A stretch of DNA of 64,000 nucleotides, taken from positions 113,592 to 177,591 of the forward strand of contig JACCLO010000026.1 in NCBI GenBank assembly GCA_029448655.1, read 5' to 3'. Shown here piece by piece: positions 1 through 11,069 of this stretch (position 1 is its first letter; the number at the start of each line of letters is the position of its first letter). The notes beneath the pieces were generated by a model. It was given only the letters and a program-made list of their open reading frames with translations, did no database searches and was not told where the DNA came from. This DNA comes from Wolfiporia cocos. Its lineage: Eukaryota; Basidiomycota; Agaricomycetes; Polyporales; Phaeolaceae. Position numbers and translations under genes: made by a program.

Positions 1-1391
1 GGTGTAGTAGCGCTTTACTAGTGTCTAGAGGGACTTCACGTCTCCTGGTTGACTTTCTAGTTGGTTCAGCATCGAATGATTTTGCTTTATACTCGTTGAG
101 TATTTCGATTGCTCCATCAAGATTGCTTTCGGGTTCCCAGGTGTCTGATTCCTGGGTTGTGTCTTTCCAGTGAATTAGGAATTCGTTCTTTCCTTGTCGT
201 TTTCTATGACTGAGGATTGATTCGACTTCCCATTCATCTGGTTCAACTTCGTCCATTTCTGGTAGAGGTTGTTTCTGTCCCCTGATACTCGATGTTTTGT
301 AGGGGTAGAGCTTTGAAGCGTTGAAGACTGGGTGGTAGGCTCTGTATTGAGATCCCATCCTTAGTTTGAACGTTACTTTGGATAACTGTTCAATGATCGT
401 GAACGGGCCTATTCCCCTAGGGGCTAAGCTTCGTTCCGAGTCTTGATAGTCTTTTGTTCGCAACATGACTCTGTCGCCAACCTTGAAAGGAGTTTCTTTC
501 TTCCCTTGGTCGGCGTACCACTTCCATCTTTCTCCTGCTACTAACATTGCTGCTTTCGCTTGGGCTTGCGCATTCCGTCTAGCCTGTGCGATCTCATTGA
601 GATCTTGGTTGGGCGAGATTTCTATGTCGCTTGGGCCTGCCCTCGGGTGCCTTCCTAATTCTAAATAGAACGGGGAATATTTGGTGGTTTCCGAGGCAAC
701 ATTGTTGTACGCGAATTCTGCTGTAGGCAAGAACTCGGTCCAGTTGTCTTTTTCGTAAGTGTTGACATAACACCTTAGGTACTGTTCGAGTGTTTGATTT
801 ACTCGTTCAGTTTGGCCATCCGCTTGGGGATGATAAGCTGTGGTCATTGACCTCTCTATTTGGAGAGTCTTACACCATAGCTTGAATAGCTCTGACGAGA
901 ATTGTACTCCTCTGTCCGAGATGATTTGTTTAGGTAATCCGTGTAACGGATAGAACCTTTGGTACAGGACTGTTGCCAGATCCTTAGTACCGAAGCTAGA
1001 GCTTATGGGGTAGAAGTGTGCTCGTTTGGCCAAGCGGTCTACTATAACCATTATAGTGTCTAACGATTTGTTGCCTAGTTTGGACTTTGGCAGATACATG
1101 ATGAAGTCACATGTAATTGTGTCCCAAGGTGCTTCTGGCACCGGGTTGGGCTGTAGCATGCCATAGGGCTTTTCAGACCTATTTTTCATGCGTTGGCATT
1201 GATCGCAACTGGATACGTAATTCATTACGTAGGTGTTGATTGACGGCCACCAGTAGTTCCTGGTTATTAGTTCGTATGTTTTCCATTGTCTGAAGTGACC
1301 TGCGGTTGGATGATCGTGGTGTTTTTCCACGACTTTACGTCTAATTTCTGGTACGTCTGGAACGTAGACCTTTCCATTATGGAGGAGAAGG
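1..1391 (-). pseudogene. pol: Element A pol, integrase and chromodomain part
   Basis: Read by eye on the minus strand, this stretch is open from the solo-LTR junction to the window edge. It encodes an integrase with an HHCC zinc-binding N-terminus (HH-D-H, then C-DQC), a catalytic core with the DRG block and the HPQADGQTERVNQ block that carries the catalytic Glu, and a C-terminal chromodomain (W-E-V-E-S-I-L, then F-L-I-H-W-K and W-E-P-E). Integrase inserts the cDNA; the chromodomain of fungal chromoviruses reads histone marks and targets heterochromatin (family knowledge). It is a pseudogene only because the gene is split by the LTR at 1392 and by an upstream frameshift. The dUTPase that follows the chromodomain in element D would lie outside the window. 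Confidence 0.9.
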
Positions 1392-1968
1392 TGTCACAAA
1401 CTTACTTGTTTGTGAGGACCTGCGCTGCAGGGGAATCCTAACGTGCCTAACGAGGCATGTGTGCGACCGCGACAGCGGTGACCGGGTCGGCTGTACCAAG
1501 GGCGAACCCAACCCGAGGACTCCTAGCGGCGACATAACATGGCGGCACACAGTCAAGCGAGACAAGAGAGGCCCCCGGGGCAGAGACGCATCACGCGCAT
1601 AGCAAGAAAGGGGCCAAGGCCCAATGACTAGAATCTCAAAGATGAGGGAGTAAGCCCTCATCGCTGCAGTATAAGTACATGTGTTGGAACGCTAAGTATC
1701 TAGCCTGCCCTACAGACATGGCCTGTGCGCATGTAACGTAAGCGTGACCGTACAAGTAACGTAACATGTAACTATATGGTGACCTATCATGTGAGTACCT
1801 GGCACGCGCGCTGTCTGACTAGCGCGCGCCTACTGGGTCAGGTGATCCTGGAGGTAACTAGGGCGCGACCGAGAGGAAACGTAAAGTGAGCGGGGCGCGC
1901 GCGCGTGCAGCGGCGCTCATACAACCATAGTAAGGGATGCTGGTACCCCCCAGGGGTGAACCGTGACA
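1392..1968 (-). repeat. Solo LTR in A pol (G-like family)
   Basis: 577 bp starting TGTCACAAAC and ending CCGTGACA, flanked by the target duplication GAAGG (1387-1391 and 1969-1973). On the minus strand it has a TATA-like box and the dyad GATGAGGG-CTTACT-CCCTCATC. It splits the A pol frame exactly between the RNase H and integrase regions. Confidence 0.93.
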
Positions 1969-3750
1969 GAAGGCCGTTTTCGAAGTTCCATTGTTTCAAC
2001 TCCTTTTTGAACTCTCTTGGTCCAGTGCTTAGAAGTTCTTTATACTTCTTTGTGACTTCGTCTTTAAGTAATGCTAGTCGGATTTCTTCTAGCATATCTG
2101 TTTCCAGAGTCCCTGGAACTTCTTGTTGTTCCGAGGTTATGGCTCTGACTGCAAATTCTTTGGTGAAAAATTCCGGTTTAAGGAGGATTTTGTCTCGATT
2201 GTCGAGTTCCACCCCCTCCTCATGATCTGACCTCCTGGATAGAGGATCAGCTGTGAGCATTGTTTTTCCAGGCTTATGGTTGAGCTGGAAATTGAAGCGT
2301 GTTAGGTACAACGCCCATCTCGCTTGTCTACGAGTTAGTTTTTGAGCCGTTTTGAAGTATGTTAGGTTCATGTGGTCTGTCCATATTTCGAAAGGCTTTT
2401 CGTGTCCTTCGAGATAATGACGCCACTCCTCTAATGCTCTGATTATGGCGAGGAGTTCTTTGTCATATATCTCGTAGTTTCGTTCTGGCTCTGTCATTGA
2501 CTTGGAGTAGAACGCGACCGGGTGATATTTGTTATCAGTTGGGTCGAATTGAGATAACACTGCCCCTGTTGCGAAGTCCGAGGCATCAGATTCGATTCTG
2601 AATGCTTGGTCTTGGTCAGGGATCCTTAGGATTGGTGCTGTTGTGAATGCTTTCTTTAATTCGTTGAAAGCATTTTGTTGATCTTCACCCCAAGACCATT
2701 CCTGGTTCTTGCGGGTTAATGATGTTAGAGGTCTGACTATCTTTGAGAAGTCCTTGATGAATCGCCTATAAAAGTTGGCGAATCCTATGAAGGCTTGTAC
2801 TTCTTTTACTTTCCTTGGTTCCGGCCAGGTTTGAACCCCATCATATTTTGAAGGATCCATGGCTACCTTTCCCTTGGAGATAATCATTCCTAAATACTCA
2901 ATCGATGATTGTTCGAAAAAGCATTTTTCAGGTTTGGCATAGAGATCGCAGTCTTGGAGCCTTTTCAGGACCCCTTTTACGATCTTTCTATGTTCGACCA
3001 GGTCGTTGCCGAAAATAAGTATGTCGTCTAGATAGACGATTACTTTTCCTGATCTGATGAAGTCGTCTAGGACGTTGTTCATCATAGCTTGGAATGTCCC
3101 TGGCGCGTTGCAGAAACCGAAATACATTACGGTGGCCTCATATAGACCTCGGTGCGTTACGAAGGCTGTTTTCCATTCGTCACCTTCCTTTATCCTTACG
3201 TTGTTGTATCCCCATCGTAAGTCGATTTTTGTAAAGATCGATGCTTGGGCAAGTTGATCTATCAACTCAGAGATACGGGGTATAGGATATTTGTTTTGGA
3301 CCGTAATGTCGTAACTTTCGGTAGTCTACTACCATCCTTAGCCCTCCATCCTTCTTTTTGACGAAGAATACTGGAGAGGCGAAAGGGGATTGGGACGGTT
3401 GAATATAACCTTTTGCTAGCTCCTCATCGATCCATTGGTCGAGTGAGTTTTTCTCGTTTGGAGACATAGCATAAGGTTTTGCTGGTTTAGGGAATTCTGC
3501 TCCCTCTTTAATATCGATTGCGTGATCGTATTGTTTACGAGTTGGCATTCGATAACTTGCTTGTTGAGAGAATACAGTTGGTCTGTATTCTTCATATTCC
3601 TTCGGGACTAGTGTCTTCCATTTTTCAATGTCGACTTGTCCTTCTGGATCTTTGTTATTTAGTGTTGCTTTTACCAGCTGAGCGAACACTGTTGCGTCGT
3701 CATTGTCTAGCGTACTAAGCCAGTTGACAAACGGATTGATTGGTTCTGGT
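1969..3750 (-). pseudogene. pol: Element A pol, reverse transcriptase and RNase H
   Basis: The minus-strand reading gives a complete Ty3 reverse transcriptase with fingers block [10 protein letters not shown], thumb and palm blocks, and the catalytic box YLDD near 3035. RNase H follows, with E-S-D-A-S-D, Y-E-I-Y-D-K-E and a terminal T-A-D-P-L-S-R. Homology to element D's pol continues across the whole stretch. One frame change lies near 3311, just after the V-D-Y-R-K-L block; about two bases are missing there relative to D. The upstream half is in the frame of 3267-3689 and the downstream half in that of 1838-3265. The right boundary is the solo LTR inserted at 3751. Confidence 0.92.
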
Positions 3751-4239
3751 TGTCACAGATTTTGTGGCATGTTTTAATGTATTACCCCTCCCTGGCTCGA
3801 ACCCAGGACTTCACGTTCTAGTAGTCACATGACTGGTGCCCGGTAGTGTAGTGGTATATAGCGTACTCGTCCGACAGGACATACGGTCACATGATAAGTA
3901 GGTCACATGGTATATACTGGGGCACATGATAGATAGCGCACGGCCCATGCCTTTAGGGCAGTACTTACATAGTAGCGCGTTGTCTCCCCATGTATATAAA
4001 CCTACTCGCTGAGGTCTTACTACCTCAGTTCGATTATCATCGGCATTGGGGCGAGTCCCTCAGTTACACTCTGAACCTCTGCGTGCTAGACTGGTGGTCG
4101 ACATAACTACTTGGTTACTGTCTACCTTGGGTCGTTAGTCAACACCCATCCAGTCGCCCTTCAAGACGTTAGGTCTTAGCCTTAGACGTTAGGTTATAGG
4201 CGGGGCGTTAGTATCGTACGTCAAAGTAAAACTGTGTCA
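3751..4239 (+). repeat. Solo LTR with T-arm-like motif
   Basis: 489 bp, TGTCACAGATTTT to AAAACTGTGTCA, target duplication CTGGT (3746-3750 and 4240-4244). TATA box (ATGTATATAA) near 3990 on the plus strand. Near its 5' end it has a tRNA B-box-like GGTTCGAGCC (minus strand, about 3793-3803) followed by the palindrome GTCACATGAC. It is inserted between protease and RT of element A and keeps A's frame once removed. Confidence 0.9.
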
Positions 4240-4900
4240 CTGGTTCTCCTATTATATCAATAGGTAGATCCCAAATTGTAACTTCTTCAGTGAGATCGGT
4301 ATTCTCTTCTTGTGAAGTCTTTGAAGGAGGTGACTTATGGATACATTCAGCTTTACAGCGTGAATAGTCCATCTCTCCTTTAACCCAATCGAAGTGTGGG
4401 TTGTGTTTTCGTAGCCAGTCGTACCCGAGGATAAGGTCATGACCTTGGATTTTCATCACGGCGAGGCCGATTTTCTCTTTGTGATGTCCGTGCGTCATAT
4501 ATGCTTTCACCAATTTATTCATTAGACCGTTCGAGTTTTTTGATCCATCCGCGTTATGAACATGCAGCAGTGGATTTAGCTCTCCTGTAACAAGTTTGTT
4601 ACTTGTTACAAAATCGCTGTCTATGACTGATAATGAAGCACCAGAGTCGACTAGTGCTGTTGCTTGTACTTTTTGCCCGTATACCCAGAGTGTGACGTTG
4701 ATCCGGAAGGACTTAGTCACATCGTTTGCATCGTTTGTTTTTAAATAATTTATTTTCTCTGGTACCGAAATACAGGACTTATATTTACTTTGGAACGCAC
4801 ATGGACAAGCTTTCACATGCGTTCGAAGAAGAAATCCGGATTGATCAATTCCGGGGGTGTTCTCGTAGTTCTGGTGCCGATGGGGGCCCAGAACGAGTCG
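4240..4900 (-). pseudogene. pol: Element A protease and gag tail
   Basis: Minus strand. Aspartic protease with active-site A-L-V-D-S-G-A followed by the L-I-L-G-Y-D-W-L flap-side block, closely related to element D's protease. Upstream, around 4817-4900, the end of gag is read in another frame and stops at an ATGTGA. Element D has ATGTGATG here, with the pol ATG overlapping the gag stop; in A the second ATG is replaced (GTGAAA), so the stop-restart start codon seems lost. Element G is inserted at 4901 in the last codons of gag. Confidence 0.85.
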
Positions 4901-5451
4901 TGACACAAACTTACACGTTTGTGGGACTCTGTACTACAGAGGAATCCTAACGCGCCCTACAGGGCGGTGCGCAACCGCAACAGCGGTGAACTTGTCGGCT
5001 GTACCCTAAAGAGGGACTCCTAGAGTCGACATGTTGAGGCGCGCACAGTCAAGCAAGACGAGCTGGGCCCCCGGCCAGAGAACGCACACAAAGAGGTGAG
5101 AGTAAGGGGCTATGCCCAGTTGTCGAGAATCTTAGGAATGGGGAGTAAGCCCACATTCCGTCGTAATATATACATGCGCGATGGTGCTACTAGTACTGCC
5201 CTAAAGATGAGGCCTGTGCGCCGTATCTACTGGGTCATGTGCTAAGTGACGCTACATGTAACTACTGTGACCATAGTGTGAGTACCGGAGGCGCGCGCTA
5301 CCCTACAGCGCTAACCTAACGACCAGGTGACCTGCAATATCTGGGAGTGACGCTGGAGGTAGCTATGGAGTAGAGGCGCGGCGTACGCCTAGCGCCGCAC
5401 ATACAACCTATAGCGAGGGAGTCTAAATTAATAAAGGAATAATTTGTGACA
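4901..5451 (-). repeat. Element G LTR, copy 1 (3' LTR)
   Basis: 551 bp; on the plus strand it begins TGACACAAAC and ends ATTTGTGACA. It is followed on the right by a C-rich stretch (about 5453-5463) that reads as a purine tract, A-G-G-G-G-G-G-G-T-A-A, on the sense strand. That is the usual position of the plus-strand primer next to a 3' LTR. Confidence 0.9.
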
Positions 5452-6219
5452 TTACCCCCCCTCTCGAAAAACGTCGTCCCTGACGTTCTACCTTGAATCC
5501 TACGACGCTCGCTACCTTGGTTGCTTGTTTGACTCGAGGCCCATCCTTTCTTCGCGGAAGGTGGGGAGCACCCAGGAGCACGGTCCGTCCGCCGGTGGTG
5601 GAGCGAAGTGAGCTAGCCTGCAGGGAACATTGGGAGCCGCCACCCCTGTTTCCTTACATCCCAGACGTGAGTTGGCGAGGCGCGCCAGCGGTGAGCGTAT
5701 TGGTACATGTCAAAGTTCATGACTTGCGCCGACATAGCTACGCGTGGCCCACCGACCTCAGGGTATGTGGTTCGCTCGTTGGTATTCGGAAGTCTGTCGT
5801 GGTGGATCGCTTTCTGACCTTAGTGATCGCCGGTGTGGGGTTGGGTACCCTTGCGGGACCCTTCACATACCCACTGATCAAAGGTTCTTGACGATAACCC
5901 CTGCCGCCCAGGGATAATGGCTCCGCTGCACTAGACCTCCACGCATCGCATTCCCTTTGCAGGGGTGGATGGCGGGTCCTCAAACGCGGCTTACGCGAGT
6001 CGATCCCGCTACCCAATGTTCACGGGGGGCGGACTTGATTACTCACTCCCTACGGTCGCTTTGCCAGGTGTAGCATTTCGTGGGGGCTCGTAAAACTACG
6101 GACCGACGGCGCTTCTACCGTCGGCTGCCCCGCCATGCTGCCTTGGCGACCTGTAGGTGGAGAACCCTCGGCCCCAGCGCAGGTGGCGCCGGAGGGGAGG
6201 TAAGATATTCCTAAGATTA
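5452..6219 (-). other. Element G internal leader, copy 1
   Basis: 768 bp of GC-rich non-coding sequence. The sense strand shows likely RNA stems, for example CCGACGG/CCGTCGG, and a hairpin with lower stem GGGT/ACCC, upper stem CCC/GGG and loop GCAA. That hairpin lies between AGTGGGTATGTGAAG and AACCCCA, and both flanking motifs recur in element H's leader. Short frames on both strands have no recognisable domain and repeat only because the unit repeats. Confidence 0.75.
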
Positions 6220-6770
6220 TGACACAAACTTACACGTTTGTGGGACTCTGTACTACAGAGGAATCCTAACGCGCCCTACAGGGCGGTGCGCAACCGCAAC
6301 AGCGGTGAACTTGTCGGCTGTACCCTAAAGAGGGACTCCTAGAGTCGACATGTTGAGGCGCGCACAGTCAAGCAAGACGAGCTGGGCCCCCGGCCAGAGA
6401 ACGCACACAAAGAGGTGAGAGTAAGGGGCTATGCCCAGTTGTCGAGAATCTTAGGAATGGGGAGTAAGCCCACATTCCGTCGTAATATATACATGCGCGA
6501 TGGTGCTACTAGTACTGCCCTAAAGATGAGGCCTGTGCGCCGTATCTACTGGGTCATGTGCTAAGTGACGCTACATGTAACTACTGTGACCATAGTGTGA
6601 GTACCGGAGGCGCGCGCTACCCTACAGCGCTAACCTAACGACCAGGTGACCTGCAATATCTGGGAGTGACGCTGGAGGTAGCTATGGAGTAGAGGCGCGG
6701 CGTACGCCTAGCGCCGCACATACAACCTATAGCGAGGGAGTCTAAATTAATAAAGGAATAATTTGTGACA
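6220..6770 (-). repeat. Element G LTR, copy 2 (shared middle LTR)
   Basis: Middle LTR of the tandem array, same length and apparently the same sequence as copies 1 and 3. No target duplication at either side; it is joined directly to internal sequence. Confidence 0.9.
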
Positions 6771-7538
6771 TTACCCCCCCTCTCGAAAAACGTCGTCCCT
6801 GACGTTCTACCTTGAATCCTACGACGCTCGCTACCTTGGTTGCTTGTTTGACTCGAGGCCCATCCTTTCTTCGCGGAAGGTGGGGAGCACCCAGGAGCAC
6901 GGTCCGTCCGCCGGTGGTGGAGCGAAGTGAGCTAGCCTGCAGGGAACATTGGGAGCCGCCACCCCTGTTTCCTTACATCCCAGACGTGAGTTGGCGAGGC
7001 GCGCCAGCGGTGAGCGTATTGGTACATGTCAAAGTTCATGACTTGCGCCGACATAGCTACGCGTGGCCCACCGACCTCAGGGTATGTGGTTCGCTCGTTG
7101 GTATTCGGAAGTCTGTCGTGGTGGATCGCTTTCTGACCTTAGTGATCGCCGGTGTGGGGTTGGGTACCCTTGCGGGACCCTTCACATACCCACTGATCAA
7201 AGGTTCTTGACGATAACCCCTGCCGCCCAGGGATAATGGCTCCGCTGCACTAGACCTCCACGCATCGCATTCCCTTTGCAGGGGTGGATGGCGGGTCCTC
7301 AAACGCGGCTTACGCGAGTCGATCCCGCTACCCAATGTTCACGGGGGGCGGACTTGATTACTCACTCCCTACGGTCGCTTTGCCAGGTGTAGCATTTCGT
7401 GGGGGCTCGTAAAACTACGGACCGACGGCGCTTCTACCGTCGGCTGCCCCGCCATGCTGCCTTGGCGACCTGTAGGTGGAGAACCCTCGGCCCCAGCGCA
7501 GGTGGCGCCGGAGGGGAGGTAAGATATTCCTAAGATTA
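6771..7538 (-). other. Element G internal leader, copy 2
   Basis: Second 768-bp non-coding unit, apparently identical to 5452-6219. Its right end (7526-7537 on the plus strand) is the 12-nt self-priming site next to the 5' LTR. Confidence 0.75.
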
Positions 7539-8089
7539 TGACACAAACTTACACGTTTGTGGGACTCTGTACTACAGAGGAATCCTAACGCGCCCTACAG
7601 GGCGGTGCGCAACCGCAACAGCGGTGAACTTGTCGGCTGTACCCTAAAGAGGGACTCCTAGAGTCGACATGTTGAGGCGCGCACAGTCAAGCAAGACGAG
7701 CTGGGCCCCCGGCCAGAGAACGCACACAAAGAGGTGAGAGTAAGGGGCTATGCCCAGTTGTCGAGAATCTTAGGAATGGGGAGTAAGCCCACATTCCGTC
7801 GTAATATATACATGCGCGATGGTGCTACTAGTACTGCCCTAAAGATGAGGCCTGTGCGCCGTATCTACTGGGTCATGTGCTAAGTGACGCTACATGTAAC
7901 TACTGTGACCATAGTGTGAGTACCGGAGGCGCGCGCTACCCTACAGCGCTAACCTAACGACCAGGTGACCTGCAATATCTGGGAGTGACGCTGGAGGTAG
8001 CTATGGAGTAGAGGCGCGGCGTACGCCTAGCGCCGCACATACAACCTATAGCGAGGGAGTCTAAATTAATAAAGGAATAATTTGTGACA
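7539..8089 (-). repeat. Element G LTR, copy 3 (5' LTR)
   Basis: 551-bp 5' LTR of the array, bounded on the right by the target duplication AGTCG. It carries the TATA box and predicted start described in the promoter entry. Confidence 0.9.
7766..7810 (-). promoter_or_regulatory. Element G core promoter and transcript 5' end
   Basis: Sense strand: TATATATT at 7810-7803, 25 bp, then the predicted start ATTCCTAAGATT (7777-7766). Between them lies the dyad GAATGTGGG-CTTACT-CCCCATTC. The 12 start bases are perfectly complementary to the bases one nucleotide inside the LTR (7526-7537), so the transcript's own end can serve as primer, as in Tf1. Confidence 0.75.
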
Positions 8090-9877
8090 AGTCGGCTATG
8101 GTTGGTGGAGAGGGGGGGGCCTCCACTTCTTCGATGCGTGATACTTGAGGAGCTGTTTCAGCTTCCTCAACTACGTCAGGGACCCACGTGGTGGTGGTTA
8201 CCGTTTTGACGTACTTCCCCTTGCCCTTGGGTGGTGCTCCCGCGGGTGCGTTGTTTTTCTTGGCAGCGTATGCTGCCTTTTCCTCTGCCTCTGTCTTCCT
8301 CTTGCATACCTTGTACCCGGTGACGCAGTTTTCGCGCCCACACTGCACACATTTATGCGGTGGGGCGGCCAGGAAGTACCGCTTTGATGCGGCGGCGTAT
8401 TGCCAAAAGGCTCCGTCTCTGGCGTCTGCGGGGATGGTGATGGGGGAGCTGGGCGAGTCTTGTCACCACCGCTGGTGCCCTTTGCAGGTGCACTGGTTTG
8501 TGACGTCGTAATATTGTTATTGGAGGGCTTTTTTGGCGCCTCCGTTGCCTTGGATGCCTTTGCGGCATCGTCCTTGAATATTGAGCCCGTGAGCTCATGC
8601 CGGTACTGGACTTTGTACAGCTCGATGGCTTTGTCGAGGTACTTGTCCCAGTCCGTTGGGATCGACGAGACGGCCATTACTTCGATGAGGGCGAAGGCGT
8701 TGACGACCTTCTCCGGCAGACAGTCCTTCAGCTTGTTCAGCATCGTGGCGTTTTCTGTCTTAGCGTGGCTTTGCAGCACACGCAGCCGGCCGGCGTACTT
8801 GAAGAAGTCGGCTTTTGCCTTCTTCTTTCCTTTGTCTCCGAAGTACTTTTCGATCTCTTTTCTCGCAATTTCTTCCTCCGACTTCTTCCCGTAGGTGTTG
8901 GTCATTTGGTCCTCGAACTCTTTCCAGGTTCCGAGGGATTGCGAGGGATCTGCCGCTTTTGTGATCCGGGCTTGTTGGTACTGGAAAGCCTGTCCAGTAA
9001 GCGAGCGGACCGCCTTGACGATCTGCTCCCTTTCATTGGTGATGCCGGCGTCGGCGAAGTAAAGCTTCATTTTTTGAAGCCACTCCTTGATAGGAGTTTT
9101 GGAGTCCTCACCGTCGAAGGTGGGAGCTCGTTCGACCGGTTGTCGAATTGTGAATGATGGGGCCGATGCGGCGCCCATGGTGGATGTGGGGAGAGCAGCG
9201 AGCTGGGCTTCGAGCTGCTTTACTTTGGCCTCCAAGGCCGTGACGGCTGTTGCCGAGGTGGAGGCTGCTGGTTGTTTTTCGAGTCGCTTGATGCGGGCCT
9301 CGAGTAGGTCCAGCGCGGTTTGCGATACTGAGCTGGTGGTTGCGGCGGCTTCCGCTGTTGCGAGTCGTGTCTCTAGATGCTGTATGTACGCATTTTGGAG
9401 ATCCGAGACTTGGAACATTTGTTTGAACCGTGAGTCGAGTTGTCGGCGCAGGGTGTGTACGGCTAGGTCCGTATATGCCTGGCTGACGTCGACTGCCACG
9501 TTTGTGGCGTTCCACCCTATTTCGATAGGGTCGTGCAATGTCTCCAATTCTCCCGTGACGTCGGCAATTAGGGCTTCGCGGATGTGTGCGTCGCCCGGCC
9601 ATTGGATGCTATCGGGCACCTGGCGTCTTAGTAGGCGGTATACACCATAGGGTCTGGGGAGTGTGGGAGTGCCTGTTGTTGTGGCACTAATGCGGGCCGC
9701 CAGGGAGATCGGCTCCATTTCTGGAAGCATGGTCTCTTCGGGCTCCTGGAGAAACTCCGGGAGATAGTTGCAAGGCCGAGTTGTCGACCTCATTGCCGTT
9801 TCACCGCCCGGCGGCGTGTTCCCGACTGGGGAGCGGACACGCGTGGGGGTTTGTACTAGGGATACGGATTGTGACAT
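8090..9877 (-). pseudogene. gag: Element A gag
   Basis: Minus strand, ATG at 9877. It begins with a disordered N-terminus, then a coiled-coil stretch (residues about 150-230), then the Ty3-type capsid block around K-T-P-I-K-E-W-L-Q-K-M and Y-G-K-K-S-E-E-E-I, homologous to the gags of D, F and M. The frame breaks near 8455 in a run of C: the first frame runs on to 8198 without meaning, while the true C-terminus continues one base over. It carries a CX2CX4CX6C cluster near 8330, a zinc-knuckle variant with Cys in place of His. The last codons lie left of element G. Gag forms the particle and binds the RNA. Confidence 0.88.
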
Positions 9878-10051
9878 TTCTGTAGAATCAAGTGTTAGTA
9901 TCTCGCACTACGGTCGTTCCGTTTCCAACGATATGGATCCCGTAGTCGTTTGAGTGTAGTCAATGCCTTTGTTCGTGCCGTGTTTCAACGCGTATGCATT
10001 TCTGCCATACATTTATCTGTGGGTAGTACACATTGCTGTCATACTATTATA

Positions 10052-10100
10052 ACTAGGTATTTCTACGCTAGTATTTAGAATAGGTATTTCTACTCTATTC
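10052..10100 (-). promoter_or_regulatory. Tandem GAAA hairpins at pre-gag stop, element A
   Basis: Two adjacent stem-loops on the sense strand. Hairpin 10100-10078: 6-bp stem GAATAG/CTATTC, bulged A, 3 bp GTA/TAC, loop GAAA. Hairpin 10072-10052: 5-bp stem ACTAG/CTAGT, bulged C, 3 bp GTA/TAC, loop GAAA. The pre-gag stop codon (10097-10095) lies in the first stem. Equivalent hairpins occur at the same place in D, F and M. Confidence 0.6.
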
Positions 10101-11069
10101 GATATCTGTTAACTCGTAGCAATATACGCGTGGAAATGCTACGGGGTGTTCCGCGACTAGGCGGATTAGAAGCTCGGCTTCCATTTCGATATCGTGTTTC
10201 AGTATGATACCGTAAGTTAATTTTTTGACGTCGCGTAAGAAGCGTCGTCGTTCGCCGTTGGTGGTTGCGCTGGTTAGACAGCAGCGCTTCCAGCTCCATA
10301 TCGCGTTCTCCATGCTGTCGTGGAGGTCGCAAAGCTTTTTGTAATCTGCTGGGTCGTTGTATCGATGTCGCTCGAATTTTCGAGCTACGCCCAGGAGGTG
10401 GTTGAGGACCCTCATCGTCTGGTCCATAAGGGGCCATTCGTTGATACAGGCCTCCCATTGTACGGCGCTACAGGTGATGTCGCGCCAGTCGATCCAGTGG
10501 GGCAGGGTGTCGCGGATCTTTTGATCCCAGAACTGTACTATGACTTTGTTCTGGACTCGCTTGAGTCGCTCTTCTTCTGTGAAGCGACCCTCTCCCCACG
10601 TCATGTAATCCTCAAGCCACAGCCTCTCTCGCTTGGCTTCTTCCTCTCGCTCCTTCTCTTCGCGTTGGATTCTCAGCCTCTCGGCAATCTCCGCGGCGCG
10701 GGCGGCTGACTTAGCGAGTTTGTCGGCCGCGCGCTTCTGTTCTCGGGCACGTCGGATGTCAGCGCGCTTGCATTCTTCGATGCCTTCTGCATGGATGGCG
10801 TCACGCTCTTCCTGTGTGAGTCGAGCGGGGATGTGGTCGACGATTGTGTCGTGACCGGTCTGGGTTTTGGTGAGGTGGATACGTCCTTGGCGATCTGCGC
10901 GATACGGGCATCCCATCTCAGTGGCAATCTCGTTGAATGCTGCTTGTTGTTCGTTTGCACGACGGCCAGCTGCGGCCGCCGTGTTAGTCGATTTCGAGGG
11001 TCGACTCGCACGGTTGTAAGGGACGGGGCCCTGGTTGATGGCGTTGGCGTTGGTGCGTTCAGCAGGCAT
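10095..11069 (-). CDS. Element A pre-gag protein (conserved, function unknown)
   Basis: 324-aa intact frame upstream of gag. I place the start at 11069 (M-P-A-E-R), because M-P is also the N-terminus in D, F and M; the frame itself is open up to 11249. It has an Ala-rich N-terminus, a block G-H-D-T-I-V-D-H-I-P, a long charged Arg/Lys/Glu-rich coiled coil (residues about 120-190), then a helical C-terminal domain ending near F-P-R-V-Y. Pre-gag proteins of D, F and M have the same plan and a similar C-terminal pattern. No known Gag, protease, Env or nucleic-acid enzyme motif is visible. The charged coiled coil could bind RNA or Gag (inference). Confidence 0.75.
   Translation of the reverse strand: MPAERTNANAINQGPVPYNRASRPSKSTNTAAAAGRRANEQQAAFNEIATEMGCPYRADRQGRIHLTKTQTGHDTIVDHIPARLTQEERDAIHAEGIEECKRADIRRAREQKRAADKLAKSAARAAEIAERLRIQREEKEREEEAKRERLWLEDYMTWGEGRFTEEERLKRVQNKVIVQFWDQKIRDTLPHWIDWRDITCSAVQWEACINEWPLMDQTMRVLNHLLGVARKFERHRYNDPADYKKLCDLHDSMENAIWSWKRCCLTSATTNGERRRFLRDVKKLTYGIILKHDIEMEAELLIRLVAEHPVAFPRVYCYELTDIE

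Larger units (their letters stand above)
4901..8089 (-). mobile_element. Element G: non-coding LTR element with three LTRs and two internal units
   Basis: Structure LTR-internal-LTR-internal-LTR, with LTRs at 4901-5451, 6220-6770 and 7539-8089 (551 bp each) and internal units at 5452-6219 and 6771-7538 (768 bp each). The period is 1319 bp and the two units look identical by eye. One target duplication, AGTCG (4896-4900 and 8090-8094), flanks the whole array. Orientation is minus: purine tract beside the left end of each internal unit, self-priming site beside the right end. No convincing coding frame. It interrupts the 3' end of element A gag. Such a triple-LTR form can arise by unequal recombination between sister copies or by insertion of a concatemer. 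Confidence 0.92.

Noticed and set aside
3300..3320. Programmed frameshift in A RT
   Set aside because: It falls inside a conserved RT block that is continuous in D, D' and B, so it is a disabling indel.
3781..3870. Possible tRNA gene or tRNA-derived SINE in the 3751 LTR
   Set aside because: A-box-like and B-box-like pieces lie on opposite strands and in the wrong order; the unit has LTR termini, a TATA box and a 5-bp target repeat.
5493..5891. 132-codon frame present twice (also 6812-7210) on the plus strand of element G
   Set aside because: It lies antisense to the G leader, has no domain, and appears twice only because the unit is duplicated.
5452..6219. rRNA-like GC-rich unit repeated in tandem
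   Set aside because: No recognisable conserved rRNA block; bounded by LTRs and carrying retrotransposon priming signals.
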